Origin: Paenibacillus psychroresistens
Lineage (GTDB): Bacteria; Bacillota; Bacilli; Paenibacillales; NBRC-103111
Assembly (NCBI RefSeq): GCF_009728935.1
Contig: NZ_CP034235.1
Location: forward strand, 2,828,001-2,892,000
Length of the DNA: 64,000 nt
Reading direction: 5' to 3'
Under the pieces are notes generated by a model. It was not told where the DNA came from. It made no database searches and saw only the letters and a program-made list of their open reading frames with translations. This document shows, piece by piece, positions 36,133 to 45,115 of the stretch. The number at the start of each line of letters is the position of its first letter. The stretch's first letter is position 1. A program made the position numbers and the translations under genes.

Positions 36133-36206
36133 TGCATTTGCAGTCGACAAACCTTATGGTTCTTGTTAGAATAGGTCATGCTACAATATGGACAGAGGTG
36201 TTTGAA

Positions 36207-37226
36207 ATGGATTATAAAACAGCAGCCAAGGGGATTACCCAAGGCAATTCTTTACCTATCTATGTATGCTATGGCACGGAAAAATATTTGCAGCAGGAAT
36301 TTATTCAACATGTAATTGATAAACTGATTGAACCAGATCAAAGATCATTTGCTGTAAGTCGCTATGACTTAAGTGAAACGAGCCTGGATACTGTGCTAGA
36401 TGATGCTGAAACTATGCCATTTCTGGCAGATAAGAAAATTGTAATTGCCAAGAATGCCCTTTTTTTTACAGGCGCTAAAGAAAGCACTAAAGTCGAGCAT
36501 CGGATTGAACGACTTTTGGAGTATCTGAAATCACCTGTCGATTATGCAATAATTATCTTTGTAGTGGATGCGGACAAGCTGGATGAACGAAAGAAAATCG
36601 TCAAAGCACTTAAAGAAAGTCAGAGCGCAATTCCTTTTTTACCGTTATCTGTAGATGAGCTTTCTCGTTGGATAAGTCGTAGAGCAGATAAATGGGGAGT
36701 TACCTTTGAAGATGGAGCCATCGACAAATTTATTCTTTATACAGGCGCTCAGCTGCAAATTCTTACATCGGAGCTCGAGAAGCTCTCGCTTTTTGTTGGT
36801 CCTAATGGCTGTATCACTGGTGAATTAATTGGGCAGCTTGTCGTGCGGAGTGCGGAGCAGAATGTTTTTATCCTCATGGATGAAATTGTTAAACAACGCT
36901 TGGATAATGCCTTATCGATCTTTCATGATTTATTAAAGCAGAAAGAAGAGCCGATTAAAATCTTATTGCTGATAGCTCGCCAATTCCGAATTATGCTGCA
37001 AATTAAAGAGCTAGAGCAGCAAGGCTACTCCCAGCAGCAAATTGCTGGTCAAATCGGGGCTCACCCTTATGCAGTCAAGCTAGCCTCTGAGCAGGGGCGC
37101 AGCTACTCCTTAGCGAAGCTCAGCGGGTTATTATCGCAATTAGGAGATCTGGACTATAGAATGAAAAGTGGCAAGGTTGAGAAGGCATTAGGATTAGAGC
37201 TGTTCATCCTTGAAATTCCAAGCTGA
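36207..37226 (+). CDS. holA: DNA polymerase III subunit delta
   Basis: 339 residues from ATG 36207, six bases after AGAGGTG; the frame is open to 36129 but inside the preceding hairpin. It opens the sliding clamp as part of the clamp loader. Visible parts are YVCYGTEKYLQQEFI near the N-terminus, FLADKKIVIAKNA, the DUF/AAA+ lid region, and the C-terminal collar (EEPIKILLLIARQFRIMLQIKEL, shown here in shortened form as ILLLIARQFRIML). It is followed by rpsT on the other strand, as in Bacillus. Confidence 0.93.
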   Translation: MDYKTAAKGITQGNSLPIYVCYGTEKYLQQEFIQHVIDKLIEPDQRSFAVSRYDLSETSLDTVLDDAETMPFLADKKIVIAKNALFFTGAKESTKVEHRIERLLEYLKSPVDYAIIIFVVDADKLDERKKIVKALKESQSAIPFLPLSVDELSRWISRRADKWGVTFEDGAIDKFILYTGAQLQILTSELEKLSLFVGPNGCITGELIGQLVVRSAEQNVFILMDEIVKQRLDNALSIFHDLLKQKEEPIKILLLIARQFRIMLQIKELEQQGYSQQQIAGQIGAHPYAVKLASEQGRSYSLAKLSGLLSQLGDLDYRMKSGKVEKALGLELFILEIPS

Positions 37227-37242
37227 TTATCCGATAAACTAA

Positions 37243-37282
37243 AAATCTCCCTCATGCTTATGAATAAGCTTGAGGGAGATTT
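37243..37282. terminator. bidirectional terminator between holA and rpsT
   Basis: AAATCTCCCTCA-T-GCTTAT pairs with ATAAGC-T-TGAGGGAGATTT, 18 pairs and one mismatch, with A/T tracts outside on each side. Confidence 0.88.
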
Positions 37283-37307
37283 CGGTTTAATTGTAGATTA
37301 GTGTGAA

Positions 37308-37580
37308 TTAAGCTTTTGCAACTGCAAGGTTAAGCTTTTTCGCTAAACGGGACTTTTTACGGTTCGCCGTATTTTTATGAATCAAACCTTTAGTAGCTGC
37401 CTTGTCGATTTTCTTCGTAGCAGTAATTAGGGCTGTTTTAGCGGAATCCACGTTGCTGCCTTCAACTGCAGTATCAAATGCTTTAACTGCTGTACGAAGC
37501 GCTGACTTCTGAGAAGCATTGCGAAGACGGCGTTTTTCATTAACGTTCACTCTTTTAATTGCTGATTTAATATTTGGCAT
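37308..37580 (-). CDS. rpsT: 30S ribosomal protein S20
   Basis: 90 residues from ATG 37580 with AGAGGTG upstream; the open frame runs to 37622. The sequence [20 protein letters not shown], the helical middle, and [21 protein letters not shown] are typical of S20, which binds 16S rRNA. It is highly basic and full length. It is in the conserved convergent arrangement with holA and is divergent from gpr. Confidence 0.98.
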   Translation of the reverse strand: MPNIKSAIKRVNVNEKRRLRNASQKSALRTAVKAFDTAVEGSNVDSAKTALITATKKIDKAATKGLIHKNTANRKKSRLAKKLNLAVAKA

Positions 37581-37685
37581 TACGTTCACCTCTTTTCGTA
37601 AGAAAACTTGCATCGTAAGCATCGGTTGAGCTTGCTGTGCAAGCTAACTTCGTCAAGCACATGCTGTTTTTTGACAACTTCAAAT

Positions 37686-37714
37686 AGTTTATCACGCTAG
37701 TTATGAAAATGCAA
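37686..37714 (-). promoter_or_regulatory. promoter of rpsT
   Basis: On the minus strand, TTGCAT (37714-37709) and TAAACT (37691-37686) with a 17-base spacer. The mRNA leader would be about 95 bases and contains a hairpin at 37625-37647 (GTTAGCTTGC / GCAAGCTCAAC). Confidence 0.55.
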
Positions 37715-37795
37715 TAGCTTTTACAAGCAGCGGTATAACTGAATCGCTTTATTCACACACTATCCATGATGAGATGAATCGAAAGGGATGATTTG

Positions 37796-38791
37796 ATGGA
37801 TACAAGTGAATTTTCAATTCGCACTGATTTAGCTGTGGAAGCCAATGAATGGGTAGCGCGACAAATTGGCGGCGCAATTCCGGGCATACATACAGAGATT
37901 ATTGACGATGACGGTATTAAGGTTACGAAAATAGATGTGCAAACCGAAGAGGGAGCAATGGCAATTGGCAAGCAAATCGGCCATTATATTACTATGGAAG
38001 CGTTGGGATTGCGTCAGAAAGACTCCAATCTTCAAGATCGTTTAGCGACAAGGCTTGCTAAAGAGTTCAACAGCTTTCTCAAGCATTTGAATATACCTGT
38101 TGCTGCAAAGGTACTTATCATCGGTTTGGGTAATTTTCATGTTACTCCAGATTCTTTAGGTCCGCTAGTCGTTGAGAATGTATTGGTGACACGCCATTAT
38201 TTTGAATTAATGCCAGATCAGGTGAGTGAGGGCTACCGCGAGGTGAGTGCAATTGCTCCTGGGGTATTGGGGACGACTGGAATTGAGAGCAGTGAGATCG
38301 TCCAGGGCATAGTAGAGAAGTCCAAGCCGGATTTAGTGATTGCCATTGATGCGCTTGCCTCCAGGTCCTTACAACGCGTTAATACAACCATTCAGATTGC
38401 AGATACAGGCATCCACCCAGGCTCAGGAATTGGCAACAAACGTAAAGGCCTGACGCACGAAATTCTCGGCGTGCCTGTTATAGCGATCGGAGTTCCGACA
38501 GTCGTATATGCTTCAACTATTGTTAACAGCAGCATTGATCTAATGGTGGCCCATTTTCAGAAGGAAACCAATAAAAGTGATCAAATTCTGGGAATGCTCA
38601 ATCATTTGGACGAAAACGAACGATTGATGCTGGTTAAAGAAGTTCTTACTCCGTTGGGTCATGATTTGCTGGTAACCCCAAAAGAAATTGACCAATTCAT
38701 TGAAGATGTGGCGAATATTATTGCGAGCGGGTTAAATGCTGCGCTCCATGAAGCTGTGGATTCCGACAATGTAGCAGCATACACACATTAA
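37796..38791 (+). CDS. gpr: spore germination protease GPR
   Basis: 331 residues from ATG 37796 after AAAGGG (a TTG sits just before it at 37793). GPR degrades small acid-soluble spore proteins at germination. The N-terminal propeptide cleavage region FSIRTDLAVEANEW is present, as are IPGIHTEIIDDDGIKVTK, GLGNFHVTPDSLGPL and VIAIDALASRSLQRVNTTIQ. It is active as a self-cleaved tetramer. A GTATA (37733-37737) and CACACTA (37756-37762) pair upstream loosely resembles forespore promoters. Confidence 0.96.
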   Translation: MDTSEFSIRTDLAVEANEWVARQIGGAIPGIHTEIIDDDGIKVTKIDVQTEEGAMAIGKQIGHYITMEALGLRQKDSNLQDRLATRLAKEFNSFLKHLNIPVAAKVLIIGLGNFHVTPDSLGPLVVENVLVTRHYFELMPDQVSEGYREVSAIAPGVLGTTGIESSEIVQGIVEKSKPDLVIAIDALASRSLQRVNTTIQIADTGIHPGSGIGNKRKGLTHEILGVPVIAIGVPTVVYASTIVNSSIDLMVAHFQKETNKSDQILGMLNHLDENERLMLVKEVLTPLGHDLLVTPKEIDQFIEDVANIIASGLNAALHEAVDSDNVAAYTH

Positions 38792-38817
38792 GATGCCGTA
38801 AATACGCATCCATCCAA

Positions 38818-38847
38818 TTGACAAAAATAACAACAATCAGCTAGTGT
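38818..38847 (+). promoter_or_regulatory. candidate promoter of the HAD gene
   Basis: TTGACA (38818-38823) and a weak TAGTGT (38842-38847), 18-base spacer, 45 bases before the HAD start codon. Confidence 0.35.
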
Positions 38848-38892
38848 TAACTTACAGCAAGACTGCAAACTGATAATTAAAGGAGTCACGCC

Positions 38893-39633
38893 ATGAGACC
38901 GCAGACGATTCTTTTTGATCTAGATGACACCTTGATCCATTGCAACAAATATTACGAATTGATCATCCAACAGTTTATTGACCAGATGCAGACTTGGTTT
39001 GGTGCCCATCAGCTAAGTGCTAGCGAGATTAAAGCTAAACAATCGGAACTAGATATTAATTACATTCATCTCCACGGTTTTTCCGTGGAGCATTTTCCAC
39101 TATCTTTTGTTGGTACTTATTTACATTATGCTAACTTATTTGGTAGACTTCCATTGGAGAATGAGAGTGTATGGCTTACTAGATTAGGCAACTCTGTTTT
39201 TGATAGTGAGATCGAGCCTTATCCAGATATGGTAGAAACCCTGACAGAGCTGCAGCGTGCGGGGCATCACCTTGTACTATACACGGGGGGGGCCGAACAG
39301 GTTCAATGGAAGAAAATCAAAGCGATGCAATTGGAAACCTTTTTCGCAGATCGCGTCTTTATTCGTGGACATAAGAATGTATCAGCCTTGGAAGGAATCT
39401 TACTTACTGAAGGCTTTGATCGTGCCGAAACCTGGATGATAGGCAATTCTCTACGAACGGATGTTGCTCCTGCGCTTGAGCTTGGCATCCATAGCATTCA
39501 CGTAGCTGCCTTTACAGAATGGGATTATAATATTGTAGAAATTGTGGCAACACCAAAAGGTGCTTATCTACAGCTGGGAGCACTTAAAGAGGTGCCGCCT
39601 GCAATCAACAACTACATGAAGCAATTCATATAA
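38893..39633 (+). CDS. HAD family hydrolase
   Basis: 246 residues, with AAAGGAG before the ATG. The HAD motifs are complete: motif I LFDLDDTLIH (near 7-16), motif II LVLYTGG, a Lys in VFIRGHKN, and motif IV MIGNSLRTDVAPALE. A helical cap lies between motif I and II. The substrate is probably a phosphate ester but cannot be told. A run of eight Gs (39285-39292) follows the motif II threonine. It is inserted between gpr and spoIIP, which are adjacent in B. subtilis, and ends in its own terminator. Confidence 0.85.
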   Translation: MRPQTILFDLDDTLIHCNKYYELIIQQFIDQMQTWFGAHQLSASEIKAKQSELDINYIHLHGFSVEHFPLSFVGTYLHYANLFGRLPLENESVWLTRLGNSVFDSEIEPYPDMVETLTELQRAGHHLVLYTGGAEQVQWKKIKAMQLETFFADRVFIRGHKNVSALEGILLTEGFDRAETWMIGNSLRTDVAPALELGIHSIHVAAFTEWDYNIVEIVATPKGAYLQLGALKEVPPAINNYMKQFI

Positions 39634-39671
39634 CCGCGAAGACCTAACCGTCTTGCGGTTTTTTCTTTTTT
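39632..39671 (+). terminator. terminator of the HAD gene
   Basis: AACCGC-G-AAGAC pairs with GTCTT-GCGGTT (one bulge), followed by a long T-rich tract. Confidence 0.85.
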
Positions 39672-39743
39672 TTGGTTCTATCTAATCTCTTTTTCTCATA
39701 GAATTTTTAATAGAGTGAAACAGAGGATTGGAGGAATAGATCG

Positions 39744-40988
39744 ATGAAAGGAACCGCCATTACGTTAGATGTGAGCCGAATACGCAAGCTATTGCAGCAG
39801 GTAGGGATATTATCGAGCACCTTTGCCACCCTAGTTATCAGTACATTACTATTTTTCATTATTCTAAACTTAGCCTCTTACGCACAATCCAAAATGAATC
39901 AAGCGCCAACCTCTTCGATAAAAGGACTGGCTGCAACCGTCTCCTATGGTTTTTTTTGGGACATGATGGGGCTCGAGGTTCCTCATTTAAATCAAGATAC
40001 TACACAAGCGTCCGTGCTATCTCAACGCAATGCAATAGGGTTTCTTTTCCGACTTATCACTGACGTTAATCCTCTAGATGCCAAAACCTTATTAGCTCAC
40101 GAGATTCCTGGCTTGGGTAATGACAGTGCATTTTTACTGCGCCAAGGGCAAGGCACTGAACTAGCAGAAGGCCCACAGGACTATATGCCAGCCAAAGATA
40201 TTGAACCCAGTGAAGAGAAGCCAAGCAAGGTCGTTGAGATTCTTCCTTCAACCACCCCTTTAAAACATATAAAACCAAGTCCTGCTCCTATTTCTAAACC
40301 TGTTTCTGCAAATGTAGCTCCCAGTAAGAAAAATGTTGTTCTCATTTACCATTCTCATAATCGAGAATCATGGGTACCTGAGCTGGGAATTAAAGACCCC
40401 GAAAAAGCTTATGACGAAACTAAGAATATAACGTTAGTTGGTCAAAGATTAGCCCAAAATTTAAAGGATCTAGGTATTGGCGCGGTGGACTATAGTACGG
40501 ATTATGCTTCTCAGGAAAAAGGCTATGATTTTATATACTCTTACAAATATTCAGCGAAAACCGTAAGAGAAGCTTTTGCAGCGAATCCAGCTATTCAATA
40601 CGTATTCGATATTCATCGGGACTCCCAAAACCGCAATATTACGACTAAAACAATCGATGGCAAAGCTTACGCGCAGGTTTTGTTTATCATTGGGCAGAGA
40701 AATCCGAATTGGGAGCTAAATGAGAAATTTGCTACAAAAATCCACGATGGTATGGATAAGATGATGCCAGGAATCTCGCGGGGGATTTGGGGTAAATCGG
40801 CACATGACGGCAATGCTGAATATAATCAGTCACTCTCTCCCAACAACATCCTTATTGAAATTGGCGGGCCATATAATACGATCGAGGAATGCAACCGGAC
40901 CGTGGATTTGCTGGCACATGTAATTGCAGATTTATATATGGATTCGGAAAAAGTCGATGGAGCAGTAGGAGCCATTGCGCAGAAATGA
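39744..40988 (+). CDS. spoIIP: stage II sporulation protein P
   Basis: 414 residues, GGAGG before the ATG. SpoIIP is the membrane-anchored amidase and endopeptidase that, with SpoIID and SpoIIM, removes septal wall during engulfment. A membrane helix lies near 20-45, a Pro/Lys-rich spacer to about 190, then the zinc amidase domain with VLIYHSHNRESW, YVFDIHRDSQNR and NILIEIGGPYNTIEEC. CATAGAATT at 39697-39705 is close to the sigma-E -10 consensus. yqxA follows with an overlapping or touching start. Confidence 0.95.
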   Translation: MKGTAITLDVSRIRKLLQQVGILSSTFATLVISTLLFFIILNLASYAQSKMNQAPTSSIKGLAATVSYGFFWDMMGLEVPHLNQDTTQASVLSQRNAIGFLFRLITDVNPLDAKTLLAHEIPGLGNDSAFLLRQGQGTELAEGPQDYMPAKDIEPSEEKPSKVVEILPSTTPLKHIKPSPAPISKPVSANVAPSKKNVVLIYHSHNRESWVPELGIKDPEKAYDETKNITLVGQRLAQNLKDLGIGAVDYSTDYASQEKGYDFIYSYKYSAKTVREAFAANPAIQYVFDIHRDSQNRNITTKTIDGKAYAQVLFIIGQRNPNWELNEKFATKIHDGMDKMMPGISRGIWGKSAHDGNAEYNQSLSPNNILIEIGGPYNTIEECNRTVDLLAHVIADLYMDSEKVDGAVGAIAQK

Positions 40989-40989
40989 G

Positions 40990-41388
40990 ATGAAGCAAGT
41001 GAAAAATATTACGCTTAAATTGCTCGTAATTTGTTTTATGGTTGGGTTTGGTTTGTTCTTCGGTATGGATATTGCCCACAAAAGGCTCTCAAGCTCAACA
41101 ACAGCAACCACGCAAAATATAACTCCGAAACCTAAGGCTACTGCCATCCCCTCCAAAGATAAGGTGGAGGAGAGTGCTTCATTAGGTCCAATGACAGCAG
41201 CAACAGCAAGGAGACAGGCTCAATCTGAGCAGTTGAAGGAACAGGCTGTTCAAGATGATCAGCCTTCGATTGTTTTAAAGGATTCTTTTGTAAACAGGCT
41301 TACTAACGCCATTGGTGATTTTTTTCGCCATCTGGCGTCTTTTTTGCTGCATGCTGTAGTTGCTTTCTTTAAATTCATTCTAGGTTGA
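40990..41388 (+). CDS. yqxA: YqxA-like (DUF3679) membrane-anchored protein
   Basis: About 132 residues from ATG 40990, one base after the spoIIP stop; an in-frame TTG at 40975 would overlap spoIIP. There is one N-terminal membrane helix (ITLKLLVICFMVGFGLFFGMDI, described as residues 5-26), a polar middle, and a hydrophobic amphipathic C-terminus (FFRHLASFLLHAVVAFFKFI). It occupies the place of yqxA between spoIIP and lepA in B. subtilis, and the general pattern agrees. Function is unknown; sporulation timing is likely by context. Confidence 0.7.
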   Translation: MKQVKNITLKLLVICFMVGFGLFFGMDIAHKRLSSSTTATTQNITPKPKATAIPSKDKVEESASLGPMTAATARRQAQSEQLKEQAVQDDQPSIVLKDSFVNRLTNAIGDFFRHLASFLLHAVVAFFKFILG

Positions 41389-41398
41389 ACCTTCTGCA

Positions 41399-41427
41399 TT
41401 GCCGCTCACTCTCACAACTGTTATAAT
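41399..41427 (+). promoter_or_regulatory. sigma-A promoter of lepA
   Basis: TTGCCG (41399-41404) and TATAAT (41422-41427), 17-base spacer, 41 bases before the lepA ATG. Confidence 0.65.
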
Positions 41428-41468
41428 GAAATTTAGTGTGATTGCGCATATTTTTCAGGGGGTTAGGC

Positions 41469-43283
41469 ATGACGGACATTCGAGCGAGACAAAAAAGAAT
41501 TCGGAATTTCTCAATTATTGCACATATTGATCATGGTAAGTCCACTTTGGCTGACCGTATTTTGGAATATACCGGCGCCGTAGCCTCACGTGATATGCAA
41601 GAGCAGCTACTGGATTCCATGGATTTGGAGCGGGAGCGCGGGATTACAATTAAGCTGCAAGCTGTTCGTTTAAATTATAAAGCCGATGACGGCGAGGTTT
41701 ATATTCTTAATCTAATTGATACACCGGGGCATGTCGATTTCACTTATGAAGTATCCCGAAGCTTGGCTGCCTGTGAAGGTGCTTTGCTGGTAGTTGATGC
41801 TGCTCAAGGGATTGAAGCTCAAACCTTAGCCAATGTTTATTTGGCTTTAGACAATAACCTGGAGATTCTGCCGGTTATTAATAAAATTGATTTGCCAAGT
41901 GCAGATCCTGAGCGTGTGAAGCAGCAAATCGAAGAAGTTATCGGTTTAGATGCCAGCGAAGCTGTATTGGCTTCAGCTAAGGCGGGTATCGGAATTAAAG
42001 AAATACTTGAGCAGGTTGTTGCTAAGGTTCCCGCACCTGTTGGAGATCCGGATAACCCTTTAAAAGCATTGATTTTTGACTCTCATTATGATCCTTATAA
42101 AGGGGTCATTGTTTATGTTCGCGTAATCGATGGTTCAATTCGTGCAGGCACGAAGATTACATTTATGGCGACTCAAAAATCATTTGAAGTCATCGAGGTC
42201 GGGGCCTTTATGCCGCGTATGAGCATAATTCCTGAACTTAATGTCGGAGACGTTGGTTTTATCGTTGCAGGAATTAAGAATGTTAAGGATACACGAGTCG
42301 GGGATACGGTTACTGATTTTAAGAATCCAGCTCCAGAAGCGTTGCCTGGTTATCGTCGAATTAACCCGATGGTTTTCTGCGGATTATATCCTATTGATAA
42401 CTCGGAATATAATGATCTTAGAGAAGCTTTGGAGAAGCTGGAACTGAATGACAGCTCGCTTCGCTATGAACCGGAAAGCTCTACTGCATTAGGCTTCGGC
42501 TTCCGCTGCGGATTTCTTGGATTGCTCCACATGGAAATTATTCAAGAACGCGTTGAACGCGAATTTAATATTCCGTTAATTACTACAGCACCAAGCGTTA
42601 TCTATCATGTTACGCTAACGAATGGTGAGTTGCTGAAAATTGATAATCCGGCGAATTACCCAGATCCAGGTAAGATTGAGTTTGTAGAAGAGCCTTATGT
42701 TAAAGCGGGGGTTATTGTACCAAATGACTTTGTAGGGACAATCATGGAGCTTTGCCAAAGCAAACGCGGCGAATTTGTCAATATGGAATATCTCGATTCC
42801 AATCGAGTCACATTAACCTATGAAATGCCGCTATCCGAAATTGTTTATGATTTCTTCGATCAATTGAAGTCTGGAACCAAAGGGTATGCGTCGTTTGACT
42901 ACGAAATGTGCGGGTATAAACGCTCCAACCTCGTGAAGATGGATATTCTGTTGAATTCAGAGAATGTAGATGCGTTATCCTTCATTGTTCATCGTGATCG
43001 CGCTTATAATCGCGGACGCCAAATTTGTGAGAAGCTCAAGGATCTGATTCCACGCCAAATGTTTGAAGTTCCCATCCAAGCGTCTATTGGTCAAAAAGTG
43101 CTTGCCCGTGAAACAGTAAAAGCGATGCGTAAGAATGTATTAGCCAAATGCTACGGCGGTGACATCTCACGTAAACGTAAGCTGCTGGATAAACAAAAAG
43201 AAGGCAAGAAGCGAATGAAACAGGTGGGCAGCGTGGAAATTCCACAGGAGGCCTTCATGGCGGTGTTGAGACTAGATGAATAG
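41469..43283 (+). CDS. lepA: elongation factor 4
   Basis: 604 residues from ATG 41469 after AGGGGG; the frame is open to 41442. It is a translational GTPase that acts on stalled or early elongating ribosomes. G1 is [14 protein letters not shown]3 DTPGHVDF, G4 NKIDLPSAD. The LepA-specific C-terminal domain ([40 protein letters not shown]) is present. Full length. It overlaps hemW by eight bases. Confidence 0.98.
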   Translation: MTDIRARQKRIRNFSIIAHIDHGKSTLADRILEYTGAVASRDMQEQLLDSMDLERERGITIKLQAVRLNYKADDGEVYILNLIDTPGHVDFTYEVSRSLAACEGALLVVDAAQGIEAQTLANVYLALDNNLEILPVINKIDLPSADPERVKQQIEEVIGLDASEAVLASAKAGIGIKEILEQVVAKVPAPVGDPDNPLKALIFDSHYDPYKGVIVYVRVIDGSIRAGTKITFMATQKSFEVIEVGAFMPRMSIIPELNVGDVGFIVAGIKNVKDTRVGDTVTDFKNPAPEALPGYRRINPMVFCGLYPIDNSEYNDLREALEKLELNDSSLRYEPESSTALGFGFRCGFLGLLHMEIIQERVEREFNIPLITTAPSVIYHVTLTNGELLKIDNPANYPDPGKIEFVEEPYVKAGVIVPNDFVGTIMELCQSKRGEFVNMEYLDSNRVTLTYEMPLSEIVYDFFDQLKSGTKGYASFDYEMCGYKRSNLVKMDILLNSENVDALSFIVHRDRAYNRGRQICEKLKDLIPRQMFEVPIQASIGQKVLARETVKAMRKNVLAKCYGGDISRKRKLLDKQKEGKKRMKQVGSVEIPQEAFMAVLRLDE

Positions 43284-44445
43284 CTTTCATATTGCACCTA
43301 AAGCCGTATACCTGCATATTCCGTTTTGTACGAATAAATGCCATTACTGTGATTTTAATTCCTATGTGCTCAAAGGTCAGCCCGTAAGGGAATACTTGGA
43401 TGCACTTGAACGTGAAATGGAGCAAACCGTTAAACAGCTTCCTCCGGACGGGATCGAAACAATCTTTGTTGGAGGGGGTACGCCAACTGTCCTGCTTCCA
43501 GATCAAATGGAGCATTTTCTGCGCTTGGTACGCACTTACTTTTTTCATGGTGATGCACGGGACGAACAAATTGAGTTTTCGATGGAAGCTAATCCGGGAA
43601 CAACGGATATTGATAAGCTGCATGCTATGAAAGCTGGTGGTGTTAATCGGATCAGCTTTGGTGTTCAGTCCTTTGATCCCATGCTGCTTGCCGAAATTGG
43701 ACGTATCCATAATGTCGATGATGTTTACCGAAGTATTGAGAATGCCAGAACTGCAGGCTTTAATAATCTCTCCATTGATTTAATGTTCGGCCTTCCCAAG
43801 CAAACCATTGCCATGATGCAGCAGACATTAGATGCTGCCTTAAAGCTAGATTTGCAGCATTACTCGATTTACGGACTTAAGGTTGAAGAGAATACGCTTT
43901 TTCATACCCTTTTTCAGAAAAATCAGCTTGCTCTTCCGGATGAGGATGACGAGGTGCAAATGTATCTCTCCATCATGGAACGCTTGCAAGCTGCGGGCTA
44001 TTCCCAATATGAAATCAGCAATTTCGCGAAACCTGGGTATGAAAGTCGCCATAATTCCATGTATTGGCGGAATCAGAGCTATTATGGCTTAGGTGCTGGA
44101 GCTCATGGCTATATGCTTCGGCAACGGCATTCCAATGTTAAAGCTATTCAGCCTTACATTGATGCTACCAAGCTTGGTTTGCCTATATTGGATGGGCATG
44201 AAGTTAGTCGGGAAGAAGCGATGGAAGACTTTATGATGGTTGGTTTGCGAATGCTTAAAGGCGTAACTAATCAGGATTTCAGCTCTCAATTCGATGTAAC
44301 CATGGAATCGGTTTTTGGTGAGATTCTCGAAAAGCTGACTCAGAAAAAACTGTTGACTGCTTTCGATGGCGGCTATCGTTTATCGGAGCATGGAATTTTA
44401 TTAGGCAATGAGGTATTTGCGGAGTTTATCGGAATATTTGCTTGA
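43276..44445 (+). CDS. hemW: radical SAM heme chaperone HemW
   Basis: 389 residues; the ATG lies within the end of lepA. The radical SAM cluster motif [10 protein letters not shown] is at residues 17-26, preceded by YLHIPF. GGGTPT and the HemN C-terminal domain ([18 protein letters not shown]) follow. Related proteins called HemN oxidise coproporphyrinogen III; those of this shorter type bind and transfer heme. The lepA-hemW-hrcA order is conserved in Bacillus. Confidence 0.94.
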   Translation: MNSFHIAPKAVYLHIPFCTNKCHYCDFNSYVLKGQPVREYLDALEREMEQTVKQLPPDGIETIFVGGGTPTVLLPDQMEHFLRLVRTYFFHGDARDEQIEFSMEANPGTTDIDKLHAMKAGGVNRISFGVQSFDPMLLAEIGRIHNVDDVYRSIENARTAGFNNLSIDLMFGLPKQTIAMMQQTLDAALKLDLQHYSIYGLKVEENTLFHTLFQKNQLALPDEDDEVQMYLSIMERLQAAGYSQYEISNFAKPGYESRHNSMYWRNQSYYGLGAGAHGYMLRQRHSNVKAIQPYIDATKLGLPILDGHEVSREEAMEDFMMVGLRMLKGVTNQDFSSQFDVTMESVFGEILEKLTQKKLLTAFDGGYRLSEHGILLGNEVFAEFIGIFA

Positions 44446-44506
44446 TATTTTTATGCATTCTATTGTATATTTATTCATACTATCTTTTAAACTGGATGTG
44501 AGAATA

Positions 44507-44977
44507 ATGACTGTAGTATCTGTTATGTGTAGAAAAGCAAGCATTGACGATGTGAATACATTGTTTGAAATTATACAGGGTTATGCGGAAAAAGGCATTA
44601 TGCTTCCGAGATCCAAAGAGGTTCTGCAGCGTCAGATCGACACTTTCGTTATAGCTGAAGTGGATGGAATTATGGTTGGCTGCGGCTCACTAACGCTCTT
44701 GGGTCCTGAACTTGTTGAAATCCGGTCTCTAGGAATTACGGATGGATACAAGGGCTTAGGAATTGGGAAGAAGCTTGTAACCTTCTTAACCGAGGAAGCA
44801 AGAGCTCAGAAAATTCCGAAGATTATGGCTCTGACGTATGAAGTTGCCTTTTTTGAGAAAAATGGGTTTAGTGTGGTCCCAAAGGAGATTTTTCCGGAAA
44901 AAGTATGGAAAGATTGTATATTTTGCAAAAAACAACACTGCTGTGATGAAATTGCCGTACTTAAACGTTTGGATTAA
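44507..44977 (+). CDS. GNAT N-acetyltransferase resembling short N-acetylglutamate synthase
   Basis: 156 residues from ATG 44507; the frame is open upstream to 44408 but overlaps hemW, and the ribosome site is weak in either case. The acetyl-CoA loop is GYKGLGIGKKLV (near 83-94). The C-terminal pattern FFEKNGFSVVPKEIFPEKVW followed by Cys-rich CIFCKKQHCCDEIA is that of short ArgA-type enzymes, which acetylate glutamate in arginine synthesis. The match is from memory and moderate. It is an extra gene between hemW and hrcA. Confidence 0.7.
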   Translation: MTVVSVMCRKASIDDVNTLFEIIQGYAEKGIMLPRSKEVLQRQIDTFVIAEVDGIMVGCGSLTLLGPELVEIRSLGITDGYKGLGIGKKLVTFLTEEARAQKIPKIMALTYEVAFFEKNGFSVVPKEIFPEKVWKDCIFCKKQHCCDEIAVLKRLD

Positions 44978-44978
44978 C

Positions 44979-45008
44979 TTGACAACAGGCGTTTGGGTTT
45001 GGTATTTT
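44979..45008 (+). promoter_or_regulatory. heat-shock operon promoter
   Basis: TTGACA (44979-44984, starting just after the GNAT stop) and TATTTT (45003-45008), 18-base spacer, directly upstream of CIRCE. Confidence 0.7.
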
Positions 45009-45019
45009 TGTATTATCGA

Positions 45020-45046
45020 TTAGCACTCAGCTGACGAGAGTGCTAA
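45020..45046 (+). promoter_or_regulatory. CIRCE operator (HrcA binding site)
   Basis: TTAGCACTC, nine bases, GAGTGCTAA: an exact match to the CIRCE consensus. It lies just after the promoter and 70 bases before hrcA, so HrcA should repress the whole hrcA-chaperonin-grpE-dnaK-dnaJ unit. Confidence 0.97.
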
Positions 45047-45081
45047 CATTCGAATTTTAATAAGCAGATGCTTACGAAGCC

Positions 45082-45099
45082 AGTTTACGATCGTAAACT
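45082..45099 (+). repeat. perfect 18-bp palindrome in hrcA leader
   Basis: AGTTTACGA followed directly by its exact reverse complement TCGTAAACT. It lies between CIRCE and the hrcA ribosome site (45101-45110). It could be a second operator or an RNA hairpin next to the ribosome site. Confidence 0.6.
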
Positions 45100-45115
45100 C
45101 TTAGGAGGGGAATAT

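Noticed and set aside
43255..43710. A 151-codon minus-strand frame over hemW
   Set aside because: Antisense to a conserved radical SAM gene with no ribosome site or recognisable domain.
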